Part shown: in pieces, positions 26,115 through 34,308 of the stretch
Numbering within the stretch: position 1 is the first letter of the stretch
How the letters are laid out: each line of letters starts with the position of its first letter
Assembly: GCA_949840955.1 (NCBI GenBank)
Contig: CATKXV010000004.1
Span: 1-63,803, forward strand
Origin: an uncultured Anaeroplasmataceae bacterium
GTDB taxonomy: Bacteria; Bacillota_I; Bacilli_A; Acholeplasmatales; Anaeroplasmataceae
DNA: 63,803 nucleotides
Direction of reading: 5' to 3'
The notes under the pieces: generated by a model
The model's input: only the letters and a program-made list of their open reading frames with translations
Databases searched by the model: none
What the model was told of the DNA's origin: nothing
Program-made: the position numbers and the translations under genes

Positions 26115-27104
26115 CTATTTATAAGCCTTATCTAGTAGAGCAGCATCAGCTAACGCTATAGCCACACAGGCCTCTAAAACAACCTGAGCCCTTACTATAA
26201 TTGCTGAATCATGACGCCCTTCTATCCTAAGTTCTTCTACTTGTTCCGTCCTTTTGTTATAGGTTCTTTGAGGAAGACCAATGGAAGGAGTTGGCTTTAC
26301 AAAAGCATGAACCACAATTTCATTTCCATTGGATATACCCCCATTTATACCTCCATTATGATTGGTTTGGGTCGTACCCTTTTGATCCATAATACAATCA
26401 TTAAATTCACTTCCCAATAAAGAAGCTCCTTCAAAGCCAATCCCAAAGGATACCCCCTTAACTCCTCCAACAGAAAATAAAAGATGAGCTATAGTAGACT
26501 CTAAAGAATCAAAATAGGGTTCTCCTAATCCAATAGGTAGCTGATTCACTTTAATCTGAACGATTCCACCAATAGAATCCTGTTTTTTTGCGACCTCCTC
26601 TAAAATACTTTGGAATTCTTCTTTCTTCGTTTTTCCACCCAAATTGATAATCTCTGTTTGAAAGGAAGCATTTTTAAGAATTTTTTTGGCAACCACTCCC
26701 GCAGAAACTATACCTAGCGTAAGTCTTCCAGAGAAAAAACCTCCTCCACGATAATCCTGATATCCCTTGTATTTCTCATTGGCTACAAAATCTGCATGGG
26801 ATGGTCTTGGCTGATCTAACAGCTTGGTATAATCCTTGCTTTTTACATTTGTATTCAAAAAACGAATTAAAATAGCTCCTCCAGTGGTATGTCCTTGAAA
26901 TACACCTGTTTCTAATTGAATTTCATCAGGCTCTATCCTAGGGGTTGTTCCAATCCCTCCAGCCTTTCTTCTAGATAGATCTAGATAAAAATCCTCTTCC
27001 TTTAATGGTATTCCTGCTGGAACTCCATCTAAAAGAATTCCAACACAATTTCCATGACTTTCACCAAAAATATTTAGTTGAAATAATTTTCCAATATGGT
27101 TCAT
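26115..27104 (-). CDS. aroC: Chorismate synthase
   Basis: FMN-dependent enzyme converting EPSP to chorismate, the last common step of the aromatic pathway. 329 residues, slightly short for the family (350-390). Motifs: GESHGNCVGILLDGVP at the start, RRKAGGIGTTPRIE, SHADFVANEKY and a C-terminal EGRHDSAIIVRA. It is the last gene of the aro operon, 21 bp after the aroE fusion gene. Confidence 0.95.
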   Translation of the reverse strand: MNHIGKLFQLNIFGESHGNCVGILLDGVPAGIPLKEEDFYLDLSRRKAGGIGTTPRIEPDEIQLETGVFQGHTTGGAILIRFLNTNVKSKDYTKLLDQPRPSHADFVANEKYKGYQDYRGGGFFSGRLTLGIVSAGVVAKKILKNASFQTEIINLGGKTKKEEFQSILEEVAKKQDSIGGIVQIKVNQLPIGLGEPYFDSLESTIAHLLFSVGGVKGVSFGIGFEGASLLGSEFNDCIMDQKGTTQTNHNGGINGGISNGNEIVVHAFVKPTPSIGLPQRTYNKRTEQVEELRIEGRHDSAIIVRAQVVLEACVAIALADAALLDKAYK

Positions 27105-27125
27105 AAAAGCCTCCTATTTTTATCT

Positions 27126-28538
27126 TTATTCATCAATATCCTCTAATCTTCTTTTTAATCGCTCTTGAGATTCCTTGGATATATATTGATTATATTTTTT
27201 TTCATCCATTTTCAAATTTAAGGATTCCAATAAAACGGGTGTCCATTTTCTAGTCCTTAAATTGAATTCAAAGCTCCATAAAAGCCATGCATAATCAGAC
27301 CATACATCGCCAAGACCACTATTATCCAAATCAATAAACCCTATTGTCTCATGATTTACATAGATGTTTGGCAAGCATAAATCTCCATGAATAAAGTGAT
27401 TGCCTTGACTATCTGATAGGAAAGGGCAATTCTCTTTATCCAAGCTTCTTAATAAATCCACAGCCCGAGTTACATTCTTTATTAAAAGAGGGGGATTGGC
27501 TAAAAGCTCCTTAGAAATTAGGCTGTTGCCTTGAAGACAGGTTCTTAAATAATAAGCCTTCTCCTGTGTTTCTTTATATGCAATGCTTTTCATGCCATGA
27601 ATTCTATCATATAACCAATCCGTTTTTTCTTTTTCTTTCCTTAATCGTTTTTTGTCTAAAGAAATTTTTAAAATGTATTGATTGCTAAAATTATATATTT
27701 CATCTCCACTACGTCCTAAGGAATCCTTTTTATAGTTTAAATTAGAAGCATACAACAAAATCTCTTTGGGAAGAGAAAAAATAAACTCTATGGATTCATT
27801 CATTTTCTGAATAGAAATAGGAAGATCTTGATTTTGCCAAATCTTCTCTGCTTGAATCGCCTGAGAAATAAGCATATGTAGTCCATTCATTTTTGAATTA
27901 GCATCACATAAAAGCTTTGTTTGCTTTGGATTAAAAATGATATCCATAACCACCTTAGCCCTTTGAGCAATCTCTTTTGAAACAGGGCTTTCATCTACAT
28001 TAGGATACATCCCCACAGGTGTTGTATTAACTAGGATATCTATCTTTTTTTCTTTCAAAGCCCTATAGCTGATTTCATCATTTTTAGGAGTTCTAGAAAC
28101 AAATATACAATTTCCTCCGAAATCCTTTAAAACAGCTCCAACAGCTAAAGAGGCTCCTCCTGTTCCAAGAATAAAGCAATCTTTCTTTGCTGCGTCAATT
28201 TGATAATGCTTCAAAGTCTCTAAAAAGCCATCATAATCCGTGTTTGTTCCATAGGCTTTTCCATTTTTTAAATAAACTGTATTTACACTTCCAATTTGTT
28301 TTGCTTTTTCGTCAATACCATCTAAATAAGAAATGATTGCTTTTTTATACGGAATTGTGACATTAAAGCCTGAATATATTCCATCCTTTAATTTTTGGAT
28401 GTACCCAATAAGCTCATTTTCTTGGCATTCAATCAAATGATAGGTGGCATCGATATGGAATTGATTATAAATATAGTTATGAATTTGACAGGAATAGCTA
28501 TGACCTAATTTTTCTCCTAATAATCCATAGTACTTCAT
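27126..28538 (-). CDS. aroE: Shikimate dehydrogenase fused to an APH-type kinase domain
   Basis: Residues 1-255 are AroE: LGHSYS shikimate site, catalytic NVTIPYKK (Lys65/66), SVNT (Asn86), NTDYDGF (Asp101), NADP loop GTGGAS (125-130). Residues about 262-470 are an aminoglycoside/choline-phosphotransferase-like kinase: GRSGDEIY, YILKIS (Lys291), HGDLCLPN (384-391, Asp386 as catalytic base) and GFIDLD (Asp403, metal). Only 13 residues separate CPF (371-373) from Asp386, so the segment that carries the aminoglycoside-binding loop in APH(3') is missing. No stop interrupts the frame. The operon lacks aroK, so shikimate kinase activity is a plausible guess; aminoglycoside resistance or an unrelated kinase role cannot be excluded. 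Confidence 0.88.
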   Translation of the reverse strand: MKYYGLLGEKLGHSYSCQIHNYIYNQFHIDATYHLIECQENELIGYIQKLKDGIYSGFNVTIPYKKAIISYLDGIDEKAKQIGSVNTVYLKNGKAYGTNTDYDGFLETLKHYQIDAAKKDCFILGTGGASLAVGAVLKDFGGNCIFVSRTPKNDEISYRALKEKKIDILVNTTPVGMYPNVDESPVSKEIAQRAKVVMDIIFNPKQTKLLCDANSKMNGLHMLISQAIQAEKIWQNQDLPISIQKMNESIEFIFSLPKEILLYASNLNYKKDSLGRSGDEIYNFSNQYILKISLDKKRLRKEKEKTDWLYDRIHGMKSIAYKETQEKAYYLRTCLQGNSLISKELLANPPLLIKNVTRAVDLLRSLDKENCPFLSDSQGNHFIHGDLCLPNIYVNHETIGFIDLDNSGLGDVWSDYAWLLWSFEFNLRTRKWTPVLLESLNLKMDEKKYNQYISKESQERLKRRLEDIDE

Positions 28539-28804
28539 TTGATTAAATCCTTTTGGTAGGCCTTAGAGGCTTTTAATACTCCATCAAAAAATATTTGATA
28601 ATATTCTTCTAAATTCTTATCATCAAGTATGGATAAATTTTTTACGAGAAGGGCTTGTTCTCTAGAAGAATCCACTACATCTAGCTTATGATTTTTCTTA
28701 TATTCTGCAACCTCAAATACCGCTTGCATTCTTTGCTTAAATAAAGAAATCATTTCCTGATCAATTTGATTAATTTTATTTCTTGCCTCATCTAATTTAT
28801 TCAT
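28535..28804 (-). CDS. aroQ: Chorismate mutase, AroQ class
   Basis: 89-residue stand-alone chorismate mutase (chorismate to prephenate). The all-helical AroQ pattern is clear: LDEARNKINQIDQEMISLFKQRM with the conserved Arg near 8 and Asp/Glu, then VAEYKKNHKL, and a final helix with the motif around YYQIFFDGVLKASK. It overlaps aroA and the aroE fusion (ATGA), so it is tightly coupled. It makes prephenate for TyrA in the same operon. Confidence 0.88.
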   Translation of the reverse strand: MNKLDEARNKINQIDQEMISLFKQRMQAVFEVAEYKKNHKLDVVDSSREQALLVKNLSILDDKNLEEYYQIFFDGVLKASKAYQKDLIK

Positions 28805-30062
28805 AGGTAATATTTCCTCCTAAAGATTCAAAAATCTCCCAAAAATTAGGATAGGATTTTGAAACACATTCTGCATTTACTATGGTTAAGGGCTCCTTCA
28901 TTTTTAAGCTTGCCATTGCAAGCGCCATTGCAACTCTATGATCATTGTAGGAATCAACAATTCCTCCCTGAAGATGAGGAACACCATATATTGTCATAGT
29001 ATCTGGTTCCTCCTCAATATGAGCACCGAGTTGATTTAATGCTTCTCTCATACAGGAAACCCTATCACATTCCTTAATTCGTAAGCGTTCCACATGCCTA
29101 AAGCAAGATATTCCCTCTGATACGCTGGCTAAAACGGTTAAGGCTGGACCTAAGTCCGGAGATTGTGAAAAGTCAATCGTCGTCCCCTTTGTTAGACCTG
29201 GGCTACAAAAAAGAGATTCATCATCCATATAAATGTTTCCATGAAAGGCTTGAATATCCTCTATGATTTTTTTATCTCCCTGATAGGAATCCCTTCTCAT
29301 TCCCTTAAGCTTTATATCCGCTCCCATTGCTCCTGCAATAAGAAAGAATGCCGTTTGGGAATAATCTCCTTCTACTGTATAGTTAAAAGGCGTATAGGTT
29401 TGATTTCCTTCAATAAAAAATTCCTCATAATGATGGTTGGTAATATGTATGCCAAACATAGATAGGATATCTAAGGTTAAATCCACGTATCCTTTGGATT
29501 CTAAGTCTCCAATGATTTTTATTTTAGAATCTCCATTTAATAAAGGGAGTGCAAACAATAGCCCTGTAATAAACTGTGAAGATATATTTCCCTTAACCTC
29601 ATAGCATCCAGGAATCAAGCTCCCCTTTGTTTTAAGTGGCAAATAGGCATCTAAAGGATGGCTATAGGATATCCCTAGCCTGTCAAAGATTTTAAAATAA
29701 GAATCTAAGGGACGTTTTACCAAATGATTTTTACCTCTAAATTCCATAGGCTCTGGATTGACTAAGGCTAAGGGAATTAAAAAGCGTAAGGTAGACCCCG
29801 ATTCATTGGCATCAATGAAGCATTCCCTTCTAAGAATATCTGAGCCTGTAATCCTAAGTGTTGTGTCTTCTACCTTTATAGAGGCTCCTAGAGCCGTCAT
29901 TCCCTTTATGGTAGCTTCAATATCCTTAGAAAGCATAACATTAGAAATGATACTTTCTCCTTTTGCCAAGGAAGCAGCTATAATGGCACGATGAGATAAG
30001 CTTTTAGAGGGTGGAATTAAAACCGTTCCCTTAAGTTGCTTGGGTTGAATGGTAACCTTCAT
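28797..30062 (-). CDS. aroA: 3-phosphoshikimate 1-carboxyvinyltransferase (EPSP synthase)
   Basis: 421 residues, the family size. It joins shikimate-3-phosphate and PEP. Motifs: PPSKSLSHRAIIAA (Lys and Arg of the PEP site), ESGSTLRFLIP, GDYSQTAFFL, and RIKECDRVSCMREAL. It overlaps aroB by 4 bp and aroQ by 8 bp. Its substrate requires a shikimate kinase, which is not otherwise present in this operon. Confidence 0.96.
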   Translation of the reverse strand: MKVTIQPKQLKGTVLIPPSKSLSHRAIIAASLAKGESIISNVMLSKDIEATIKGMTALGASIKVEDTTLRITGSDILRRECFIDANESGSTLRFLIPLALVNPEPMEFRGKNHLVKRPLDSYFKIFDRLGISYSHPLDAYLPLKTKGSLIPGCYEVKGNISSQFITGLLFALPLLNGDSKIKIIGDLESKGYVDLTLDILSMFGIHITNHHYEEFFIEGNQTYTPFNYTVEGDYSQTAFFLIAGAMGADIKLKGMRRDSYQGDKKIIEDIQAFHGNIYMDDESLFCSPGLTKGTTIDFSQSPDLGPALTVLASVSEGISCFRHVERLRIKECDRVSCMREALNQLGAHIEEEPDTMTIYGVPHLQGGIVDSYNDHRVAMALAMASLKMKEPLTIVNAECVSKSYPNFWEIFESLGGNITYE

Positions 30063-31084
30063 TTGATCAGCTCCTTTAAATTACTCTCCTTCAAAGGGTA
30101 TAGGTAAGCATTCCCTATATTTTTTAGCAAAACGACTTGGATTGTTCCTGCTAAATTCTTTTTATCCTTAGCTATTTCCTTTAAATATGTTTTATATTCT
30201 GGTTCTTCGAATGGAAGCTCATAAAGCTTTAATATTTCTTTTACCTCATCATAGCAGGCTATAGGGGTTATTCCTAAATCTATACCAAAGCGTAAAACCA
30301 TAAGCATTCCAAGCCCAACAGCTTCTCCATGCTTTAGATTTTTTTCTAATTCTATTGCATGACCAAAGGTATGTCCAAAATTAAGAAGCATACGCTCCTT
30401 CGTATCAAAAACATCCTTTTCAACAACTTCCTTTTTAACACATAGGCTTTGATAAATCATCTCTTCCTCTATAGCAGGCTTACTTTTAAGAGCCTCAAGC
30501 AGCTTCGGATTTCCAATCACAGCATGCTTAATCAGCTCCCCCATTCCATTGTTCCATTCTCTTTTTGGTAACGTATGTAAAACCTTGGGATCAATTAAAA
30601 CCATGGATGGTTGCTTGAAACAGCCTATAATATTTTTTCTACAGGAAAAATCTATCCCTGTCTTTCCTCCAATAGAGGAATCCATTTGACTTAATAAGGA
30701 GGTAGGCACATTTACATAGGGAAGCCCACGATAAAGTGTAGCAGCAACAAAGCCACACAAATCACCTATAACTCCTCCACCTAAGGACAATAGTAGCTCA
30801 TTCCTTCGAATATCCTTATCCAAAAGCTCTTGGATTACCTTAGTATACATTTCAATGCTTTTGGATGCTTCTCCATGAGGGACAATGACACTTTCTACCT
30901 CATACTCCTTTAAGCTATTTTGAATTACATTCAAATACAGCTTTTCAACGATATCATCAGTTATAATATAAATTTTTTTATGGGAATATATCTGTTGAAT
31001 ATAAAAAGAAAGATGAAAAAGAATATCATCTTCTATGTAAATGGGATAAGCATTTTCCTTTACTTCTATATTGAGCTGTCTCAC
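30059..31084 (-). CDS. aroB: 3-dehydroquinate synthase
   Basis: NAD- and metal-dependent cyclisation of DAHP. 341 residues. Motifs: PHGEASKS, GGGVIGDLCGFVAATLYRG, MDSSIGGKTGID, GELIKHAVIG, and HTFGHAIE (metal ligands). It overlaps tyrA and aroA by 4 bp each, consistent with coupled translation in the operon. aroD, the next step, is missing from the cluster. Confidence 0.96.
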   Translation of the reverse strand: MRQLNIEVKENAYPIYIEDDILFHLSFYIQQIYSHKKIYIITDDIVEKLYLNVIQNSLKEYEVESVIVPHGEASKSIEMYTKVIQELLDKDIRRNELLLSLGGGVIGDLCGFVAATLYRGLPYVNVPTSLLSQMDSSIGGKTGIDFSCRKNIIGCFKQPSMVLIDPKVLHTLPKREWNNGMGELIKHAVIGNPKLLEALKSKPAIEEEMIYQSLCVKKEVVEKDVFDTKERMLLNFGHTFGHAIELEKNLKHGEAVGLGMLMVLRFGIDLGITPIACYDEVKEILKLYELPFEEPEYKTYLKEIAKDKKNLAGTIQVVLLKNIGNAYLYPLKESNLKELIK

Positions 31085-31911
31085 TTTTCCATCTTCTTTC
31101 TAACTATAGTTGATTGATTAAATAGCTTTTTAAGTGTTTCCTTATCATTTTGCTTCAGTGCAGCCTTTAATAAATCCAATTGCTCCTCAAAGCTAGAAAT
31201 ATGCTTTAAAAGATACTCTTTATTCTCTAAAAAAAGCTCACTCCATAGGGCATCATTAATCATAGCTATTCTTGTTAAATCTCGATAGGAGTCTCCGATA
31301 AATTGAACCGTATCTTCATCATGGTCACTATTGACTAAAGAAACCGCAATCGCATGTGTTAATTGAGAGGTAAAGCCAATCATTTGATCATGACGTTCTA
31401 CAGAGATTGTTGTTATCCGTCCAAAATCTAAGTCCTTAGCAATTCTTTCTAAAACTTGAATGGCTTCTGTCTTCCTATCATCTATAGGAGTAATTAAGAA
31501 ATTCGCTCCTTTAAATATTTTATAATCGGCATATTCAATACCAATTTTCTCTTTTCCTGCCATAGGATGATGAGATACATAGGTTGCTTTCCCAGCTAGA
31601 AGGGTAGCCTTTCTAATAAAAGAGCCTTTTACACCACAAACATCTGTTATTACCTGATGAGGTAAAAACAAAGAGGAATGCTCCTGTAAAAAATGTAAAA
31701 TTGCTTGAGGATAAATAGCAAGAATGATGCAATCACATTTTGAAATTATAGAATAATCATTATGATATCCCTCAATAATATATTCATTTTCCTTAGCATA
31801 GGCGATTGCCTTCATATCCTTATCTATCCCATAGACCTCATGTTCCTTTAAGGCTAATCCCATAGCATAAGAGCCACCAATCAATCCCAAACCAACAATA
31901 CAAATTTTCAT
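31081..31911 (-). CDS. tyrA: Prephenate dehydrogenase
   Basis: 276-residue TyrA without a C-terminal ACT domain (the longer forms are about 360), so it is probably not controlled directly by tyrosine through ACT. GLGLIGGSYAMGL (7-19) is the NAD loop and YGIDKD suggests NAD preference. HHPMAGKEK and TSQLTHAIA carry the catalytic His and Arg/Ser region. It overlaps aroF (TAATG type) and aroB. It converts prephenate to 4-hydroxyphenylpyruvate for tyrosine; no pheA is present in the cluster. Confidence 0.93.
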   Translation of the reverse strand: MKICIVGLGLIGGSYAMGLALKEHEVYGIDKDMKAIAYAKENEYIIEGYHNDYSIISKCDCIILAIYPQAILHFLQEHSSLFLPHQVITDVCGVKGSFIRKATLLAGKATYVSHHPMAGKEKIGIEYADYKIFKGANFLITPIDDRKTEAIQVLERIAKDLDFGRITTISVERHDQMIGFTSQLTHAIAVSLVNSDHDEDTVQFIGDSYRDLTRIAMINDALWSELFLENKEYLLKHISSFEEQLDLLKAALKQNDKETLKKLFNQSTIVRKKMEK

Positions 31912-32924
31912 TATAGCTTTTTCCCAACAATTGGAGCAATCAATTTTAATTGCTTCATCATATGATCAAAGCGCTCAGGCTTTAGGCTTTGTGCTCCATC
32001 ACATAAGGCACATTCTGGGTTATTGTGTACCTCTACAATAATACCATCTGCACCAACAGCTAATGCTGCTTTAGATAAGTCCTCTACCATAGACCACTTT
32101 CCAGCAGCATGAGATGGATCTACAATCACAGGCAAATGGGACAATTCCTTTACAGCTAAAACAGCAGATAAATCTAGAGTATTTCTTGTATATTTTTCAA
32201 AGGTACGAATTCCACGCTCACATAATATAACCTTATCATTTCCACCAGCCAAAATATATTCAGCAGCCATGAGCCATTCCTCTATTGTTGCAGATAAGCC
32301 TCTTTTTAATAAAATTGGTTTGTCAATTTTACCTAAGGCCTTTAATAAATGGAAATTTTGCATATTTCGAGCTCCAACTTGAATGATATCCACATCCTTT
32401 ATATAACGCTCTATCATATCCTCAGATTGAATCTCTGTAATTATTGGAAGCCTTGTTACCTCACGAGCCTCCATCAATAAATCCAGCCCCTCAAGCTCAA
32501 GTCCCTGAAAGGCATAAGGAGAGGTTCTAGGCTTATAGGCACCACCTCTTAAAATATGTGCTCCACTTTCCTTTACACTTGTAGCAACAGATACAATTTG
32601 GTCATGATTTTCCACAGAGCATGGACCTGCCATTACCGTAAAATTTCCACCACCAATTTTTACCCCACATACATCAATAACCGTTGGCTCAGGATGAAAC
32701 TCCTTCGAAGCCTTTTTATATGGAACCTGTATACGCGTAATAGCCTCTACACCAGATAAAGCATAAACATCACTATCCATCATTTTTGAGGTATCCCCAA
32801 TAATACCAATGACCTTAACGTCTCCACTGCTAGCATCCTTGATATCTAAATTTCTATCCTTAAAATATTGAACTATATTTTCATAATCTCTTTCACTTAA
32901 ATTTTGTTTTAATCTAATAATCAT
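31911..32924 (-). CDS. aroF: DAHP synthase (type I beta with N-terminal regulatory domain)
   Basis: First enzyme of the pathway. The 337-residue protein has an N-terminal ferredoxin-like domain (about 1-70), which in Thermotoga-type enzymes binds Tyr/Phe for feedback, then the barrel with MAGPCSVE, GGAYKPRTSPYAFQG, KRGLSA, ILCERGIRTF and DPSHAAGK. ATG 32924 is used, with AAGGAA upstream; longer frames pass through the promoter. First gene of the aro operon. Confidence 0.95.
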   Translation of the reverse strand: MIIRLKQNLSERDYENIVQYFKDRNLDIKDASSGDVKVIGIIGDTSKMMDSDVYALSGVEAITRIQVPYKKASKEFHPEPTVIDVCGVKIGGGNFTVMAGPCSVENHDQIVSVATSVKESGAHILRGGAYKPRTSPYAFQGLELEGLDLLMEAREVTRLPIITEIQSEDMIERYIKDVDIIQVGARNMQNFHLLKALGKIDKPILLKRGLSATIEEWLMAAEYILAGGNDKVILCERGIRTFEKYTRNTLDLSAVLAVKELSHLPVIVDPSHAAGKWSMVEDLSKAALAVGADGIIVEVHNNPECALCDGAQSLKPERFDHMMKQLKLIAPIVGKKL

Positions 32925-32961
32925 TATTATTCCTTCTTTCAATACAATAATATTATAAACC

Positions 32962-32990
32962 ATTTTATCATAATTCAACATTTCTTTCAA
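32962..32990 (-). promoter_or_regulatory. Promoter of the aro operon
   Basis: Minus strand: TTGAAA (32985-32990), 17-bp spacer, TAAAAT (32962-32967), about 38 bp before aroF. No T-box, riboswitch or attenuator is visible, so control may rest on feedback at AroF. Confidence 0.65.
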
Positions 32991-33010
32991 GGTAAGTCCA
33001 TCTAGATTCA

Positions 33011-33042
33011 AAATAAAATGCCTAGGTATGAAACACTAGGCA
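33011..33042 (-). terminator. Terminator after the serpin gene
   Basis: Stem TGCCTAG/CTAGGCA (33019-33042) with a 10-nt loop, then TTTTATTTT on the minus strand. It divides the protease-serpin operon from the aro operon. Confidence 0.8.
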
Positions 33043-33060
33043 CTTAGCATAAGAAACTCC

Positions 33061-34308
33061 TTACTTGTTAATATTTTGTATTACACCTGAAAATAATACT
33101 ATGTCTGTCTCATTCTCCGTGATAAGAAATCCAAAGGGACGATCAACAACAAAGTCTTCATATTCCTTTTTTTTCATATTACTATCTCCATAAATAGAGG
33201 TATAGGTAATTGCTCCAGCAGCAATACCATCCTGTTGAACATCTATATAAATGTTTTGTTGAATATCACTAATTTGAGCTTCCATATCTTGGAATATTGA
33301 AAAATCTAAAGAGGATTGAAAAGGTGTTTGAATGCCTAATTTTTGACATAAATCCTTTATTGATGTCGAAGAAGAAACTTGGAAAGCTGGGAAAATACAT
33401 CTAGTTTGATAAAATGTATTACCACTTGAAATTGTATGCTCTGCTGTAACCACTTCTTTTATCGTTTTTGCATTCAAAACCTGGTTCAAATTATACTCAT
33501 CTTTGGGTAAGATGAAAGATAGCTTAAATCCATTTTTAGTAGTAATATAAAAGCTTTTGTAACTATCTCCTTCAAATGCTCTTCCATCCTCATAATTTCC
33601 TAATAGCATTTTTGTCCTTTGGCCCTCAAACATATATTCCTCAGTGCTTCGTAATTTCCCCTTTGACCAAACATCCTTTAAGCATAATAGATTCATAAGA
33701 ACCATCAAAGTTCCAGGATCGAATTCAGGCATAATAATATCTAAATCTCCAAAAAAGTTTTGTAAATAGTCTTCAACACTTTTTTTATCAGAAAAATCTG
33801 TTTTAAATACCTTTGCTTGAAATAAATTAATTAAATTAGGTAAAACTGTTGTATTTATATGAAACTTATCTTTAAGCCAAACACTATTATTTAGTCCAAA
33901 AAAGCCTTCTTTTATGGTTTCTAATTGATTTCCATTAGTTTCTGTAATTTCGTCCCCATAAAAGGTTTTATTATTTTTATAGTTTTTAACTATAGTTTCA
34001 ATATCACTTTGATTCATAGATAAGGCATCACTTATTTCCTTATATGAATTATTTTTAGTTACAAATCTTAGCATTGCTAAATTGTAAAAAAGTGATAGTG
34101 GAGAATATGCTGCATTTTGTTCTACGTCAGAATTAAAATACATTTCAGATGTGCGATATGAAAATTGATTCAATTTATCCAAAGCTATATCTAATTCATC
34201 CTGTAATATGATTTCATGATCACTTTTTAACTTATTATCCTTATTCTCAGCACTTTGACAAGATACTAAAAATAAAAACACAACAAATATCATTAAAACT
34301 TTTTTCAT
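33061..34308 (-). CDS. Serpin lipoprotein (serine/cysteine protease inhibitor)
   Basis: 415 residues with a lipobox (LVSC, Cys17), so it is probably tethered outside the membrane. Serpin marks: NAAYSPLSLFYNLAML, the breach region, and VDRPFGFLI followed by VLFSGVI. The reactive centre loop (about 358-386) has the hinge DGIAAGAITYT, small residues as needed for insertion as a strand, so it should be inhibitory. The scissile bond is probably near Tyr373-Gly-Asp-Ser; I cannot fix P1. It starts at the protease stop (TAATG), so protease and inhibitor are co-translated. Confidence 0.93.
   Translation of the reverse strand: MKKVLMIFVVFLFLVSCQSAENKDNKLKSDHEIILQDELDIALDKLNQFSYRTSEMYFNSDVEQNAAYSPLSLFYNLAMLRFVTKNNSYKEISDALSMNQSDIETIVKNYKNNKTFYGDEITETNGNQLETIKEGFFGLNNSVWLKDKFHINTTVLPNLINLFQAKVFKTDFSDKKSVEDYLQNFFGDLDIIMPEFDPGTLMVLMNLLCLKDVWSKGKLRSTEEYMFEGQRTKMLLGNYEDGRAFEGDSYKSFYITTKNGFKLSFILPKDEYNLNQVLNAKTIKEVVTAEHTISSGNTFYQTRCIFPAFQVSSSTSIKDLCQKLGIQTPFQSSLDFSIFQDMEAQISDIQQNIYIDVQQDGIAAGAITYTSIYGDSNMKKKEYEDFVVDRPFGFLITENETDIVLFSGVIQNINK

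Noticed and set aside
27126-28538. Two separate genes misread as one aroE-kinase gene
   Set aside because: The frame is continuous with no internal stop, and no ribosome site is apparent at the domain boundary. The linker is short and the kinase N-lobe starts about residue 262.
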